Shown here: piece by piece, positions 37,842 to 46,138 of the stretch
How positions within the stretch are numbered: position 1 is the stretch's first letter
Layout: each line of letters begins with the position of its first letter
Position numbers and translations under genes: made by a program
Notes under the pieces: model-generated
What the model was told of the DNA's origin: nothing
What the model saw: only the letters and a program-made list of their open reading frames with translations
The model's database searches: none
Source: Thermococcus chitonophagus
GTDB taxonomy: Archaea > Methanobacteriota_B > Thermococci > Thermococcales > Thermococcaceae
Assembly (NCBI RefSeq): GCF_002214605.1
Contig: NZ_CP015193.1
Span: 62,001-126,000 of the forward strand
DNA: 64,000 bases
Direction: 5' to 3'

Positions 37842-39692
37842 TTAAAGCCTCCCCCTCACGACCTCCAAAGCCCTCTCAGCATCTTCCCTGAATTCTGAAT
37901 AGCCAAGCTTCTTCATTGTTTCAGGCAGTGGAACGCCGAGCTCCTCATGCCATCCCCTGAGCCTGTAGAACTCCCTCCTCGCCTCAAGGAAGTCATTGTA
38001 GTCTATGAATGCTTTATTACCCTTGGCGGGTCCATCGGGCTCTGGCTCCCACCACCTTGGTGGTATGACGTCATCTAAAGGCGGAGTTACCCAGTCCAAA
38101 GCATTATGAATCCTCGCTATGCTCTCTACTGCCCAAGCGACTCTCCTTAGCTTTTCAATGCTCCACTCCCTTCCCGTGACTATGGAGTAGAACTTAGCGA
38201 GATCATCAAGCTTGTAGGGAACGAACTTACAAACACCAAGCATGTCGAAGATGTAGCTCTCGTCCCTGGCCTCTATTAACGAGGGAACCAGCTCTTTGGC
38301 GGGCCCTTGGTTTGGCAGCTGATGGGGCCTCGGCCAGCCCCTCATGTGGGAGGCCCCAACGTCGGCCGTTGCATAGCTTAAGGCGTAAGTCCTCCTGCCC
38401 CTTGGATCCCACGCTGGAGCTTCTAGGCCCTTAACGTGAACCGCAAACTCGCAACCCCTCCCGAGGATCTCGCAGGCCCCCTTAACTCCCTCCGCCAAGA
38501 CCGCTCCAATACCCTTCCTCTCGGCTATTAGCATGAGCAGTTTTTCCTCGGCCTCCTCATCCCCAAATCCCCTGACCTTAAATCCTATCTCTTCCTCCGT
38601 TATTAATCCCCTCTCAACAAGCTCAAAGAACCAGCCTATGACGTTTCCAGCGGCTATGCTGTCGAGACCTAGGTCATTGGCAAGGCGGTTGAAGTACGCC
38701 ACCGCCGGAAAGTTGAATACACCCGTTGCGGCACCAAGCATGGCTATGCTCTCGTACTCCGGCTTCACCCTTATCCTCCTGCCCTTATACTCAACCTCTA
38801 CATAACGGGCGCACTTAATCGGACAGCTCTTTCCGTGGATGAACCATTCCGGCTCTATCTCATACTTCTTAACCTCATCCCCAGCCAATTTGCTCGCCAG
38901 TTCGTCGGGAATGTAGGGCCTCGAGAAGTTGTAAGCAGGGCTCATTCCCAAGGAAGCAGAGCTCCTAAGGCCATCCGTGGTTCCGTAATTGCGAGTGTGC
39001 TCGTACTTGGGATCGGTGGCATAGGAATCGTAGTACTCCTTCCAGAGCTTCTCGTACTCCTCTTTATTAGCTACCTCAGGCTTCTCGCCGGGCTCAACCA
39101 CCACGGCTTTAAGATTCTTGCTACCCATCACTGCCCCAAGGCCTCCCCTTCCACTGGCCCTCTCTGAGTCGTAAACTATGTTCGCTATCCTCACCCTGTT
39201 TTCTCCGGCCCTCCCTATCATCGCTATGCTGGCCTTTGGATACTTCCTCCAGAGCTCGTTAGTTGCCTCGTAAACTCCCTTCCCCCACAGCTCCCCACCA
39301 TCTCTGATCTCGGCCTGGCCCTCGTAGATGTGGATGTAAACTGGCTCTTCAGCACTTCCCTCTATTATCACGGCATCAAAGTGGCCCTTGAGCTTTGGCC
39401 CGAAGGCATCTCCACCGCTCGAATCACTTATCAGCCTAGTCTCGGGACTTTTGCTCACGGCTATGACCTTACTGGATCCTGGGATTAGACCGGTTAGGGC
39501 CCCGGGGACAAAGAGCAACTTATTTCCCGGACTGAAAGGGTCTGTTCCTGGGGGAACCTCCTTGTACATGAGATAATAGCCGAGCCCCTTCCCGCCGACG
39601 AACTTCTCTATAACATTATCCTTAAGGGGCTCTATTGAAATCTCACCGCTTGTCAGATCGACCCTGAGAATTTTCCCCTTGTAACCTTTCAT
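37842..39692 (-). CDS. wor4: Tungsten-containing aldehyde:ferredoxin oxidoreductase family enzyme (WOR4-like)
   Basis: 616 aa. N-terminal AOR block KGYKGKILRVDLTSGEI, FVGGKGLGYYLMY, tungstopterin segments GRGGLGAVMGSKNLKAVVV and DPRGRRTYALSYATADVGASHMRG. The FeS region reads HGKSCPIKCARY: two of the three clustered Cys of AOR are present and the first position is Gly; the distant fourth Cys is in DMLGVCKF. This matches the P. furiosus WOR4 type, reported (from memory) to have a 3Fe cluster. ATG 39692 behind AAGGTGG is preferred to GTG 39701. A perfect 16-bp palindrome lies just upstream. Confidence 0.9.
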   Translation of the reverse strand: MKGYKGKILRVDLTSGEISIEPLKDNVIEKFVGGKGLGYYLMYKEVPPGTDPFSPGNKLLFVPGALTGLIPGSSKVIAVSKSPETRLISDSSGGDAFGPKLKGHFDAVIIEGSAEEPVYIHIYEGQAEIRDGGELWGKGVYEATNELWRKYPKASIAMIGRAGENRVRIANIVYDSERASGRGGLGAVMGSKNLKAVVVEPGEKPEVANKEEYEKLWKEYYDSYATDPKYEHTRNYGTTDGLRSSASLGMSPAYNFSRPYIPDELASKLAGDEVKKYEIEPEWFIHGKSCPIKCARYVEVEYKGRRIRVKPEYESIAMLGAATGVFNFPAVAYFNRLANDLGLDSIAAGNVIGWFFELVERGLITEEEIGFKVRGFGDEEAEEKLLMLIAERKGIGAVLAEGVKGACEILGRGCEFAVHVKGLEAPAWDPRGRRTYALSYATADVGASHMRGWPRPHQLPNQGPAKELVPSLIEARDESYIFDMLGVCKFVPYKLDDLAKFYSIVTGREWSIEKLRRVAWAVESIARIHNALDWVTPPLDDVIPPRWWEPEPDGPAKGNKAFIDYNDFLEARREFYRLRGWHEELGVPLPETMKKLGYSEFREDAERALEVVRGRL

Positions 39693-39701
39693 TAGTCCCA
39701 C

Positions 39702-39717
39702 CTTAACCTAGGTTAAG
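39702..39717. promoter_or_regulatory. Perfect 16-bp palindrome upstream of wor4
   Basis: CTTAACCTAGGTTAAG is a perfect dyad lying 10 bp before the wor4 ATG and overlapping the AAGGTGG SD. It may be an operator for a dimeric repressor or an RNA hairpin that masks the SD. The gap to the divergent ATPase gene is about 100 bp. Confidence 0.5.
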
Positions 39718-39763
39718 TTAGGACGTTTAAGAAAATTGTTCGACAGATGTGTTTATCGGAAGA

Positions 39764-39795
39764 GTTTTAAATATATAACCTTGATTATATAATCA
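39764..39795 (+). promoter_or_regulatory. TATA and palindrome at the start of the ATPase gene
   Basis: AGTTTTAAATATATAACC (39762-39779) gives a TATA box, and TGATTATATAATCA (39782-39795) is a perfect 14-bp dyad ending on the first base of the ATG. A leaderless transcript would start next to the dyad, so a protein bound there would block initiation. Confidence 0.45.
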
Positions 39796-41150
39796 TGATT
39801 ACACAAAAGTTCGTCGACAGGGAGGAAGAGCTAAGGATACTTAGGAAAGCATTCAGGAGAGGATCCCTCGTTATAGTATACGGAAGGAGGAGAGTCGGAA
39901 AGACAAGGCTCCTAATCGAGGTATCAAAGGACTTTAGGACTCTTTATCACCTCTGCAAGGAGGAAGAAATCCACGAAACTTTAGAGACACTCAACGCGAA
40001 GCTCTTCTCACTTACAAACGACATTTCCCTGCTGAAGCATCCAATTAAGTCATTTGATGAGTTCTTTGAGCGACTTCCTGAAGATGTAGTTATAATATTT
40101 GATGAATTCCAGATTTTGGCCAAGAACTATCCTCGCATCCTTGGTATAATACAGGAACATCTAGACTTCAGAGGAAAAGGAAGCATAGTCCTCTGTGGTT
40201 CCAGCATCTCAATGATGGAGGATTTGATATCATACGGCAGTCCACTCTACGGAAGGAGAACTCTCTCCCTGAAGGTAGAACCGCTTAAGTTCCACAACAT
40301 CTACGAGTTCTTCCCAGGCTACAGCCTTGAAGATCTTGTGAAAGTTTACGGAATGGTCGATGGAATTCCAGAGTACCTACTTCGCTTAGATCCTTCATTA
40401 TCGCCAGAGGAGAATGCAAAAGAGGAGTTCTTCAATAGGGGATTTCTCTACGAGGAAGCCGAGTATCTGCTCCGCTATGAGCTTCGCGACCTTAGCACTT
40501 ACAATACAATACTCGAGGCGATAAGCTACGGCTATCGCTCGTTCAACGAGCTGAAGAACGCAACAGGACTCGAAAGCTCAAAACTAACCCGATACCTTAG
40601 CATACTCCTAAACCTCGGAATAGTTGGTAGGGAAGCACCAGTAACGGAAAAGCCAAAGAGAAAATTTAGGAACTCCCGCTACTATATCAGCGACAACTAT
40701 TTCGCCTTTTACTACACCTTTGTACATCCCTTTAAGGAAGAGATAGAGATTGGACTTCCTGATGAAGCCATTGGAAACTTTGAAAGAAATTTCAACAGAT
40801 ATCTTGGATGGATCTTCGAAAAGATTGCGAGACAACTATTGATCGAGCTGAATGAGGCCGGAGAGTTGCCCTTTAGATTCACCAAAATCGGAAGATGGTG
40901 GCACAAAAACGAGGAAATTGACATTGTTGCCCTGAATGAGAGGGAGAAGAAAGCTCTCTTCGTTGAAGTGAAGTGGAGAGAGCTAAGTGAGAGGGATGCA
41001 AAAAGGATACTGGAAAAACTGGAAAGGAAAGCCGAACTTGTTGAGTTGAAGGAGTGGGACAAACTCTACGGCTTAGTTGCTAAAAAGATCGAGAAAAAGG
41101 AAACGTTAAGGGAAAGAGGTTATCTAGCTTTGGAATTGGATGATTTCTAG
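39795..41150 (+). CDS. Archaeal ATPase (Arch_ATPase/DUF234 type)
   Basis: 451 aa. It starts MITQKFVDREEELRILRKAFR, typical of the family; Walker A YGRRRVGKTRLL (about residues 34-45), Walker B VVIIFDEFQ (about 97-105), sensor LCGSSISMM. A winged-helix (FNELKNATGLESSKLTRYLSILLNLGIV) leads into the C-terminal DUF234 nuclease-like domain (HKNEEIDIVALNEREKKALFVEVKWRE, a PD-(D/E)xK-like pattern). The role of the family is unknown; members are numerous and variable in Thermococcales. It is followed by the VapBC locus 50 bp later. Confidence 0.85.
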   Translation: MITQKFVDREEELRILRKAFRRGSLVIVYGRRRVGKTRLLIEVSKDFRTLYHLCKEEEIHETLETLNAKLFSLTNDISLLKHPIKSFDEFFERLPEDVVIIFDEFQILAKNYPRILGIIQEHLDFRGKGSIVLCGSSISMMEDLISYGSPLYGRRTLSLKVEPLKFHNIYEFFPGYSLEDLVKVYGMVDGIPEYLLRLDPSLSPEENAKEEFFNRGFLYEEAEYLLRYELRDLSTYNTILEAISYGYRSFNELKNATGLESSKLTRYLSILLNLGIVGREAPVTEKPKRKFRNSRYYISDNYFAFYYTFVHPFKEEIEIGLPDEAIGNFERNFNRYLGWIFEKIARQLLIELNEAGELPFRFTKIGRWWHKNEEIDIVALNEREKKALFVEVKWRELSERDAKRILEKLERKAELVELKEWDKLYGLVAKKIEKKETLRERGYLALELDDF

Positions 41151-41200
41151 GAAGAAAGGTATTCGAATAAGGATGCACACTTCTTATTGGGGGTAACGGC

Positions 41201-41437
41201 ATGGGAGAGGTTGAGGTTGTGATTAAGGTGAAAGTTCCAGAAGGTCTCGGAAAAGATTTCGAGGAAATTGTCAGGCGCATGATAGCTGTAGAAGTTGCCA
41301 AGAAAATAGAGGAGAGGATAAGGGAAGCTGAGAAGCTCATGGAGATTTTTCAGAAGTCTCAGCTGTCTGAGGAAGATGGGAGAAAACTAGCAGAGGAGCT
41401 AGCAGAGGCCGTTGCGAGGAGGCATGGAGTGTTGTGA
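41201..41437 (+). CDS. vapB: VapB-like antitoxin
   Basis: 78 aa: a short N-terminal strand (EVEVVIKVKVPEGL) followed by long charged helices (FEEIVRRMIAVEVAKKIEERIREAEKLMEIFQKSQ), the layout of an archaeal VapB family that wraps its PIN partner. GGGGGTAACGGC lies before the ATG. The stop overlaps the start of the PIN gene by 4 bp (ATGA), typical of toxin-antitoxin pairs. Confidence 0.75.
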   Translation: MGEVEVVIKVKVPEGLGKDFEEIVRRMIAVEVAKKIEERIREAEKLMEIFQKSQLSEEDGRKLAEELAEAVARRHGVL

Positions 41438-41855
41438 TGAAGGTAGTTCTTGACTATAACGTCGTTTTCTCGGCCCTCTACAACAGAGGAGCCGCTCAAG
41501 AACTTTTTGTGAAAAATCACATATTAAGGACTTTCGAATTCCTTGTACCAGATTACTTTTGGGAAGAATTGAAGAGGCTCCATACTAAATTAGTCAAGAT
41601 CACTCGTCTCAGTCACGAAGAAGTTGAATTCCTCTTAGAGAAAATCGGAGAACAGATAATTACAATTGATAGAGATGTTTACGAGGAATTTTTAGAGGAA
41701 GCAAAAAGGATATGTCCGATCCCAAGGACGTTCCTTATGTTGCCCTAGCCATGGCCACAGCAACGCCGATTCTGACGGGTGATAAAAAGTTAATTAGGAA
41801 AATTGAGGATAGGGTAAAGATACTCCCTCTGAACGAAGCTGTTAGAATGGTTTAA
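41434..41855 (+). pseudogene. vapC: PIN-domain toxin VapC split by a -1 frameshift
   Basis: The first frame gives MMKVVLDYNVVFSALYNRG (first catalytic Asp) to FLEEAKRICPIPRTF and stops at 41748. The missing C-terminal half is in the -1 frame: KKDMSDPKDVPYVALAMA, PILTGDKKLIRKIED and PLNEAVRMV, ending TAA at 41855. Slipping back one base at the AAAAA run (41703-41707) yields EEAKKDMSDPKDVPYVALAMA, the normal PIN core with the other catalytic acids. Either one A has been lost (dead toxin, or assembly error) or the run causes slippage. The antitoxin gene is intact. Confidence 0.75.
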
Positions 41856-42070
41856 TCCCGTAATTCTCCCTTCATCCTCAAGTACTCTTCCTTGCTCAGC
41901 GGAAAGTTTTTGGCCGATACTAAAAAGGAATTTACCAGCTTTACCTGTTGCTTAAAAACCTCGTCAGGATTTTCCTTCAGCTTTTTAACGTAAAGCTTTA
42001 TGAAGGCCAGTCTTTCCTCCATATCCCGCTTAGAATTTGATTTTAACTCCGAGCCTTCTTGCATATTCAT
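41852..42070 (-). CDS. Small partner of nucleotidyltransferase, 72 aa
   Basis: 72 aa from ATG 42070 (SD GGAGG 7 nt upstream; longer frame to 42124 rejected). The product is helical and charged (EERLAFIKLYVKKLKENPDEVFKQQVKLVNSFLVSAKNFPLSKEEYLRMKG). The 5' end overlaps the upstream nucleotidyltransferase gene by 41 bp, so they are coupled. Size, helix content and pairing resemble an antitoxin or accessory subunit; the family is not recognised. Confidence 0.6.
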   Translation of the reverse strand: MNMQEGSELKSNSKRDMEERLAFIKLYVKKLKENPDEVFKQQVKLVNSFLVSAKNFPLSKEEYLRMKGELRD

Positions 42071-42611
42071 CGAGGGCCCTCCTGTTAATTTTCTCTTTGA
42101 AAAGCTCATATAAGAAAAAAGCATCCTCCAAATCTTTGTCCGTGCCCAAGTAAAGCTTGTAGGCTATTTGAAGCTCTATCGGGGATATGTAGATTGCCCT
42201 GCCATTGAGCTCAGCTAGAAGCCTATTCTCAAGGGCCTCCCTATGGAACTCATCCTTAGGAAACTTTATCTCTGCATTTGGTATTATTTCTCCTTTTCTG
42301 GCCAATCTTATTCCCAATTTTTCCCTAAGCATTTCATAAAGCCCGTCACAGTCCTCAGGGTTCAGAAATTCAAAGCCATGTCTTTCTGCCTCCCCACACA
42401 TTTTAAGGAATTTCTCTCTCGGTAGTTCTTCAATTATGAAGTCAACGTCCTCGGTACCTCGGGAACGACCAAGCAATATCATGACGTATCCACTAACTAT
42501 AACGTATCGAGCATACCTTCCCACCAAATTCACCACGTCAAGCACGAACTTATCAAGTTCGCTGAGTTCACGTCTAATTACTATTTTATTGTTCTGGACT
42601 TCAATACCCAT
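42030..42611 (-). CDS. Nucleotidyltransferase-fold protein (toxin-antitoxin or Abi-like)
   Basis: 193 aa. VIVSGYVMILLGRSRGTEDVDFIIEELP (about residues 37-64) is a nucleotidyltransferase-superfamily motif with the D-x-D pair and the preceding R-x-T-x-D. The C-terminus has helical segments (IELQIAYKLYLGTDKDLEDAFFLYELF) typical of AbiEii/DUF-type nucleotidyltransferases. ATG 42611 follows GAGGGTTT. With the overlapping small gene downstream it makes a likely two-gene module next to a damaged VapBC. The target is unknown. Confidence 0.65.
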   Translation of the reverse strand: MGIEVQNNKIVIRRELSELDKFVLDVVNLVGRYARYVIVSGYVMILLGRSRGTEDVDFIIEELPREKFLKMCGEAERHGFEFLNPEDCDGLYEMLREKLGIRLARKGEIIPNAEIKFPKDEFHREALENRLLAELNGRAIYISPIELQIAYKLYLGTDKDLEDAFFLYELFKEKINRRALDEYARRLGVKIKF

Positions 42612-42658
42612 AAACCCTCACATTAAAACCTCCGCAAATGATTTATTTAAACACTTTC

Positions 42659-43041
42659 TCAATCTTGAGAATCAAGAATCTCTTTGAACTCCTCAAGGCT
42701 TATCCACTCAACTTTCAACTCAGCACCATAGTGCGGGCACTTAAAAAGTCCCTCGTCCGGAAGGGCATTCCAGGGAATGAAGTTGAGGCACTTGGAACAA
42801 TAAGGCCCAAAATCTCCATGTTCGTACTCAACGTCAATATCGCACTCGAAGGTTTCTATCTCCCCCGTTTAGGATTTATGTCCTTAATCCCCACGGCCAC
42901 GACTTTGAACTTCCCTCCACAGTGAGGGCATTTAAAGACTTCAACCTCACATTTTTCGCTTTCCAAGAACTATAGTGGATCTTCCTCTACTGCTTTACCG
43001 CAGTGGGGACAGATGTAGCTGAATTCAACCAAATAAGCCAC
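42659..43041 (-). pseudogene. Decayed double zinc-ribbon protein gene
   Basis: From GTG 43041 (SD GGTGGTGAT) the minus strand reads MAYLVEFSYICPHCGKAVEED, then an in-frame TAG at 42972-42970, then FLESEKCEVEVFKCPHCGGK and VAVGIKDINPK. A one-base loss in the GGGGG run near 42866 then shifts the frame to GEIETFECDIDVEYEHGDFG, YCSKCLNFIPWNALPDEG, FKCPHYGAELKVEW and ILDSQD, stop at 42661-42659. The final knuckle has CPHY instead of CPHC. A nonsense mutation, a frameshift and a lost ligand together make a clear pseudogene. Confidence 0.75.
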
Positions 43042-43059
43042 GAAATCACCACCCACTTC

Positions 43060-43878
43060 TTAAACGCACATCCTAGCCTTCTTCCTGTCCTCTTTACTCA
43101 ATCTCCAGCCCATCGCACCAAAGTTTTCCCCTATGTGCTCCTTCTTCAGGGCCTTTGGAATGGCGACAACGTTCTCCTCCCATATCAAATAGTTCAGAGC
43201 AACCTGGGCTGCGGTCTTGTTGTACTTCTTCCCTATCTCCGCTAGGCACTTATTTCTCGCCAAAATACCCTTCTCGAGAGGGGTATAGGCCATAAGCGTT
43301 ATCTTTTCCCTCTTCATGTAATCAAGCAGGCCAGTTTCCTCGGCGGTCCTGTCCATAAGCGAGTACTTCACTTGGTTCACGACTATCTCGTACTTCCTCA
43401 TAGCTTCCTGGGAGCGCTTAAGGAGTTCCAAGTCGAAGTTGCTTACCCCAATGTACCTTATGAGTCCCTCATCCACGAGATCCTCCAGCGCGTGAAGGGT
43501 TTCCTCTATTTTCCTGAAATCGCTAACAGGCCAGTGAAGTAGATAGAGATCTATGTAAGTCCCGAGCCTCTTTGCGCTTGCCCTTGCAGCTTTTTTAGCC
43601 GATTCATAGCCGAAGTGAGTAGGCCATACCTTGCTAACTATGAAAAGCTCGTCCCTGTCGTAGGGCTTTATGGCCTCTCCAACCAACTCCTCGCTGTGGC
43701 CGGCCCCATAAAACTCTGCCGTGTCGATAAGGTTAATGCCCAGCTCTATCCCAAATCTCAATGCTTCAACTGCCTCCTTGTCACGAGAATAGTCCGGGAT
43801 TTCTTTACCTCCAATTCCCCAGGTTCCCATTCCTATCGCGGTAACCTTGTCGTTACCTATGACCTTGAGATCCTTCAT
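43060..43878 (-). CDS. Aldo/keto reductase (AdhD-like)
   Basis: 272 aa TIM-barrel AKR. The catalytic tetrad is visible: Asp and Tyr in NLIDTAEFYGAGH, Lys in FIVSKVWPTHFGY, His in LYLLHWPVSDF; the cofactor end has NYLIWEENVVAIPKALKKEHIGEN. It is very similar to P. furiosus AdhD (from memory), an NAD(P)H-dependent reductase of broad specificity. The frame extends to 43920, but ATG 43878 with GGTGGTTT upstream is preferred. Confidence 0.92.
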   Translation of the reverse strand: MKDLKVIGNDKVTAIGMGTWGIGGKEIPDYSRDKEAVEALRFGIELGINLIDTAEFYGAGHSEELVGEAIKPYDRDELFIVSKVWPTHFGYESAKKAARASAKRLGTYIDLYLLHWPVSDFRKIEETLHALEDLVDEGLIRYIGVSNFDLELLKRSQEAMRKYEIVVNQVKYSLMDRTAEETGLLDYMKREKITLMAYTPLEKGILARNKCLAEIGKKYNKTAAQVALNYLIWEENVVAIPKALKKEHIGENFGAMGWRLSKEDRKKARMCV

Positions 43879-43951
43879 GGAAACCACCCACTGATTACTC
43901 TCCCAGGGTGCAAATAACAATATTTATGAATAATTCCTCATATATAAGCCC

Positions 43952-45553
43952 ATGTTGCGCCTGAGGGTGGTGATCCTGATAGTAATGATGGCCATCGCCA
44001 CGCTCCCTGCGCAGGCATTACTACCAGAAGTTGAAGTGAATGTGAACCCAAACCTAGAGCTTTTCGCAGTCCTCTACATTCTGGCCTTTAACGGCAGTGA
44101 TCCTTTCATTTATGCTCCCCAGGAATACATTCAGGATGTTCTGACGTACTTCGCTCCCTATAAAGACCATGAAGCCGTTGAATTCATTCGCAGAGTCGCC
44201 GATAAATCGTTACCAGCTAACGTTCGAGAGTATTTAATAATGAAGTTCAGCGACAGGCTTGTCTTCCTTAATTATCTCCCGAATGAGACGGAGCTAGGAG
44301 AGCTTGAGAAGCTCGCGGACTTCGCAAGAAAGAGCAACTTCATGGCGTTCTACAACGCCCACAAGAATGAATACGTGAAGATGAGCTCTAAACTGGAGCG
44401 GATTCTGGAGTGTGCATCAAACGAATACGAGAAGCTGTTCGGGCGTACATACAGCTTCAGGGCAGAGGTTTCGTATTCTCTCAAGATACATCCCCACAGG
44501 CTCATTCGCAATCAGACCATATACTACATCGGGGAGGCATACTACCACAGCAACTTCTCCTTCTATGAGAGAGCCTTGGCAATGACACACCTCTTTGCAT
44601 GGCCATTCGTTGAAGATTTAGTCAATAAAAACCATGAAAACTTTGAGAACCTGAGTTACTATCTAGGCGCCGTTAGAAATAAGCTCCCCCTTCCCTCATA
44701 CACGGCCTCTTCATACTTCAAACAGGTGTTCGCCGAAGCCGTTTCCGAGCACGTTGCCCTAAAGTGTGGCATACCTGATGACTACATAGAAATGAGGAGG
44801 CTATCCTTCTCATACATGATGTTCCCGCTGGAAAACATATTCGAGGGGATTCAGGAGCTTGGAAATGGAACGCTTTACCTGCATATTCAAAAGATAACGG
44901 AAGACATGAAAAGATGGGCAACTCCGAAAAACATTAGCAGGCTCTATGAACGATCCGTTCCAGTGGTTGGATTCCATTTTGTATCCAGATCCCTGTATAC
45001 GGGAACTATAATAATTGTCTACGGAACCCAGAACCCTGACAAAAGCGGTACTGAAGCCGATAAGGAGACTGCCTATGCTGTGAAGAGGCGCTTTGAAAGG
45101 GAATTAAAGATGATGTACGGATACTCACCCAGGATTGAGGTTAAGGCCGACAAAGATCTTACCGAGGATGACCTCAAGCAGAACCTAATCCTGATAGGCG
45201 GGCCGGTTGCAAACAAAATTACGGCCCAGCTAAATGATAACCTACCGATAAAATTCACGTTCAATGGTTCGTGGACAATCGTCAGGAACTCCACAGCCGT
45301 CGGAACTATTAAGTCCTTCCGAATAGCTTCAGGCAACATAACCAAGGTTTATCCAGGTCTTAATGCACTAAAGGATGCATATGGGTTCATGGAGATTTTA
45401 AAGAACCCCTGGAACAGGAACAACTACATTCTCGTAATTGCGGGCGTCGATAGGTACGGAACAAAGAACGTCAGTTACTTCCCATGGAGGCAGAGCTATG
45501 CCATAGAGAGTGATAGCTATATTGAGGTCGGCTTTTATTTTATGGCTGAGTAA
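43952..45553 (+). CDS. Secreted DUF4932 protein with S-layer-like C-terminal part
   Basis: 533 aa. The signal peptide (VVILIVMMAIATLPAQA) is followed by NPNLELFAVLYILAFNGSDPF, the start of the DUF4932 domain (about residues 30-320). A C-terminal part (about 340-533) has NLILIGGPVANKITAQLN and NNYILVIAGVDRYGTKN, resembling modules of archaeal S-layer proteins. Several N-x-S/T sequons suggest glycosylation. The function of DUF4932 is unknown. It is followed 50 bp later by a deleted copy of itself. Confidence 0.75.
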   Translation: MLRLRVVILIVMMAIATLPAQALLPEVEVNVNPNLELFAVLYILAFNGSDPFIYAPQEYIQDVLTYFAPYKDHEAVEFIRRVADKSLPANVREYLIMKFSDRLVFLNYLPNETELGELEKLADFARKSNFMAFYNAHKNEYVKMSSKLERILECASNEYEKLFGRTYSFRAEVSYSLKIHPHRLIRNQTIYYIGEAYYHSNFSFYERALAMTHLFAWPFVEDLVNKNHENFENLSYYLGAVRNKLPLPSYTASSYFKQVFAEAVSEHVALKCGIPDDYIEMRRLSFSYMMFPLENIFEGIQELGNGTLYLHIQKITEDMKRWATPKNISRLYERSVPVVGFHFVSRSLYTGTIIIVYGTQNPDKSGTEADKETAYAVKRRFERELKMMYGYSPRIEVKADKDLTEDDLKQNLILIGGPVANKITAQLNDNLPIKFTFNGSWTIVRNSTAVGTIKSFRIASGNITKVYPGLNALKDAYGFMEILKNPWNRNNYILVIAGVDRYGTKNVSYFPWRQSYAIESDSYIEVGFYFMAE

Positions 45554-45603
45554 GTTCTGCTTTTGTTCCTTAACTCATTAAAGCATGAAGCTATTTTCAT
45601 AAC

Positions 45604-46138
45604 ATGAAGGCCCGCGGGACTATCATTATCATGCTTCTCCTACTACTTCTTATGGCTCAGATACCATGGGCGTGTTCAGCGAGTAATGGCACAGTAGTCG
45701 TTGAGACAAACCCAAACCTCGAGCTCTTTGGGGTTTTGTACATTCTCGCGTTCAACGGAAGCGATCCCTTTATAGTTGCTCCCCCCGAATACGTCAAAGA
45801 TGTTCTAACGTACTTTGGCCCGTACAAAAGTCATGAGGCCGTTAAGTTTGTCCAAACTCTAGTAGATAAATCCCTGCCCCAGTATTAATGCAACAGCATT
45901 CCTAATTAGGCAGGACAACCTAGAGCTCATTTCACCAAACTCACAGGCCCCAAAAGATGTTTATGGCGTTATTGAAACAATAAGAAATCCGTGGGATAGA
46001 GAGAAGTATGTGATGGTGGTTGCAGGACTCGATAGGTACGCCACTAGGAAAATGATAGACTATGTATGGGGAGTGAGCTACCTACTTAAAGGAGAGAACC
46101 ATTCGGAAGTCGGATTTTATACAGATAGTGAAAACTAA
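45604..46138 (+). pseudogene. Internally deleted paralogue of the DUF4932 protein
   Basis: The first 94 codons (signal peptide, then NPNLELFGVLYILAFNGSDPF and YVKDVLTYFGPYKSHEAVKF) copy the start of the 533-aa protein and stop at 45888. Immediately after, in another frame, comes the equivalent of its C-terminal 80 residues: PKDVYGVIETIRNPWDREKY, VMVVAGLDRYATRKM, VGFYTD, ending TAA 46138. About 350 codons in the middle are missing, so this is a deleted tandem duplicate. Its end overlaps the convergent gene by 4 bp. Confidence 0.8.

Noticed and set aside
42638-42925. Plus-strand frame of 95 codons
   Set aside because: It lies opposite the zinc-ribbon pseudogene, whose CxxC motifs are on the minus strand; no SD.
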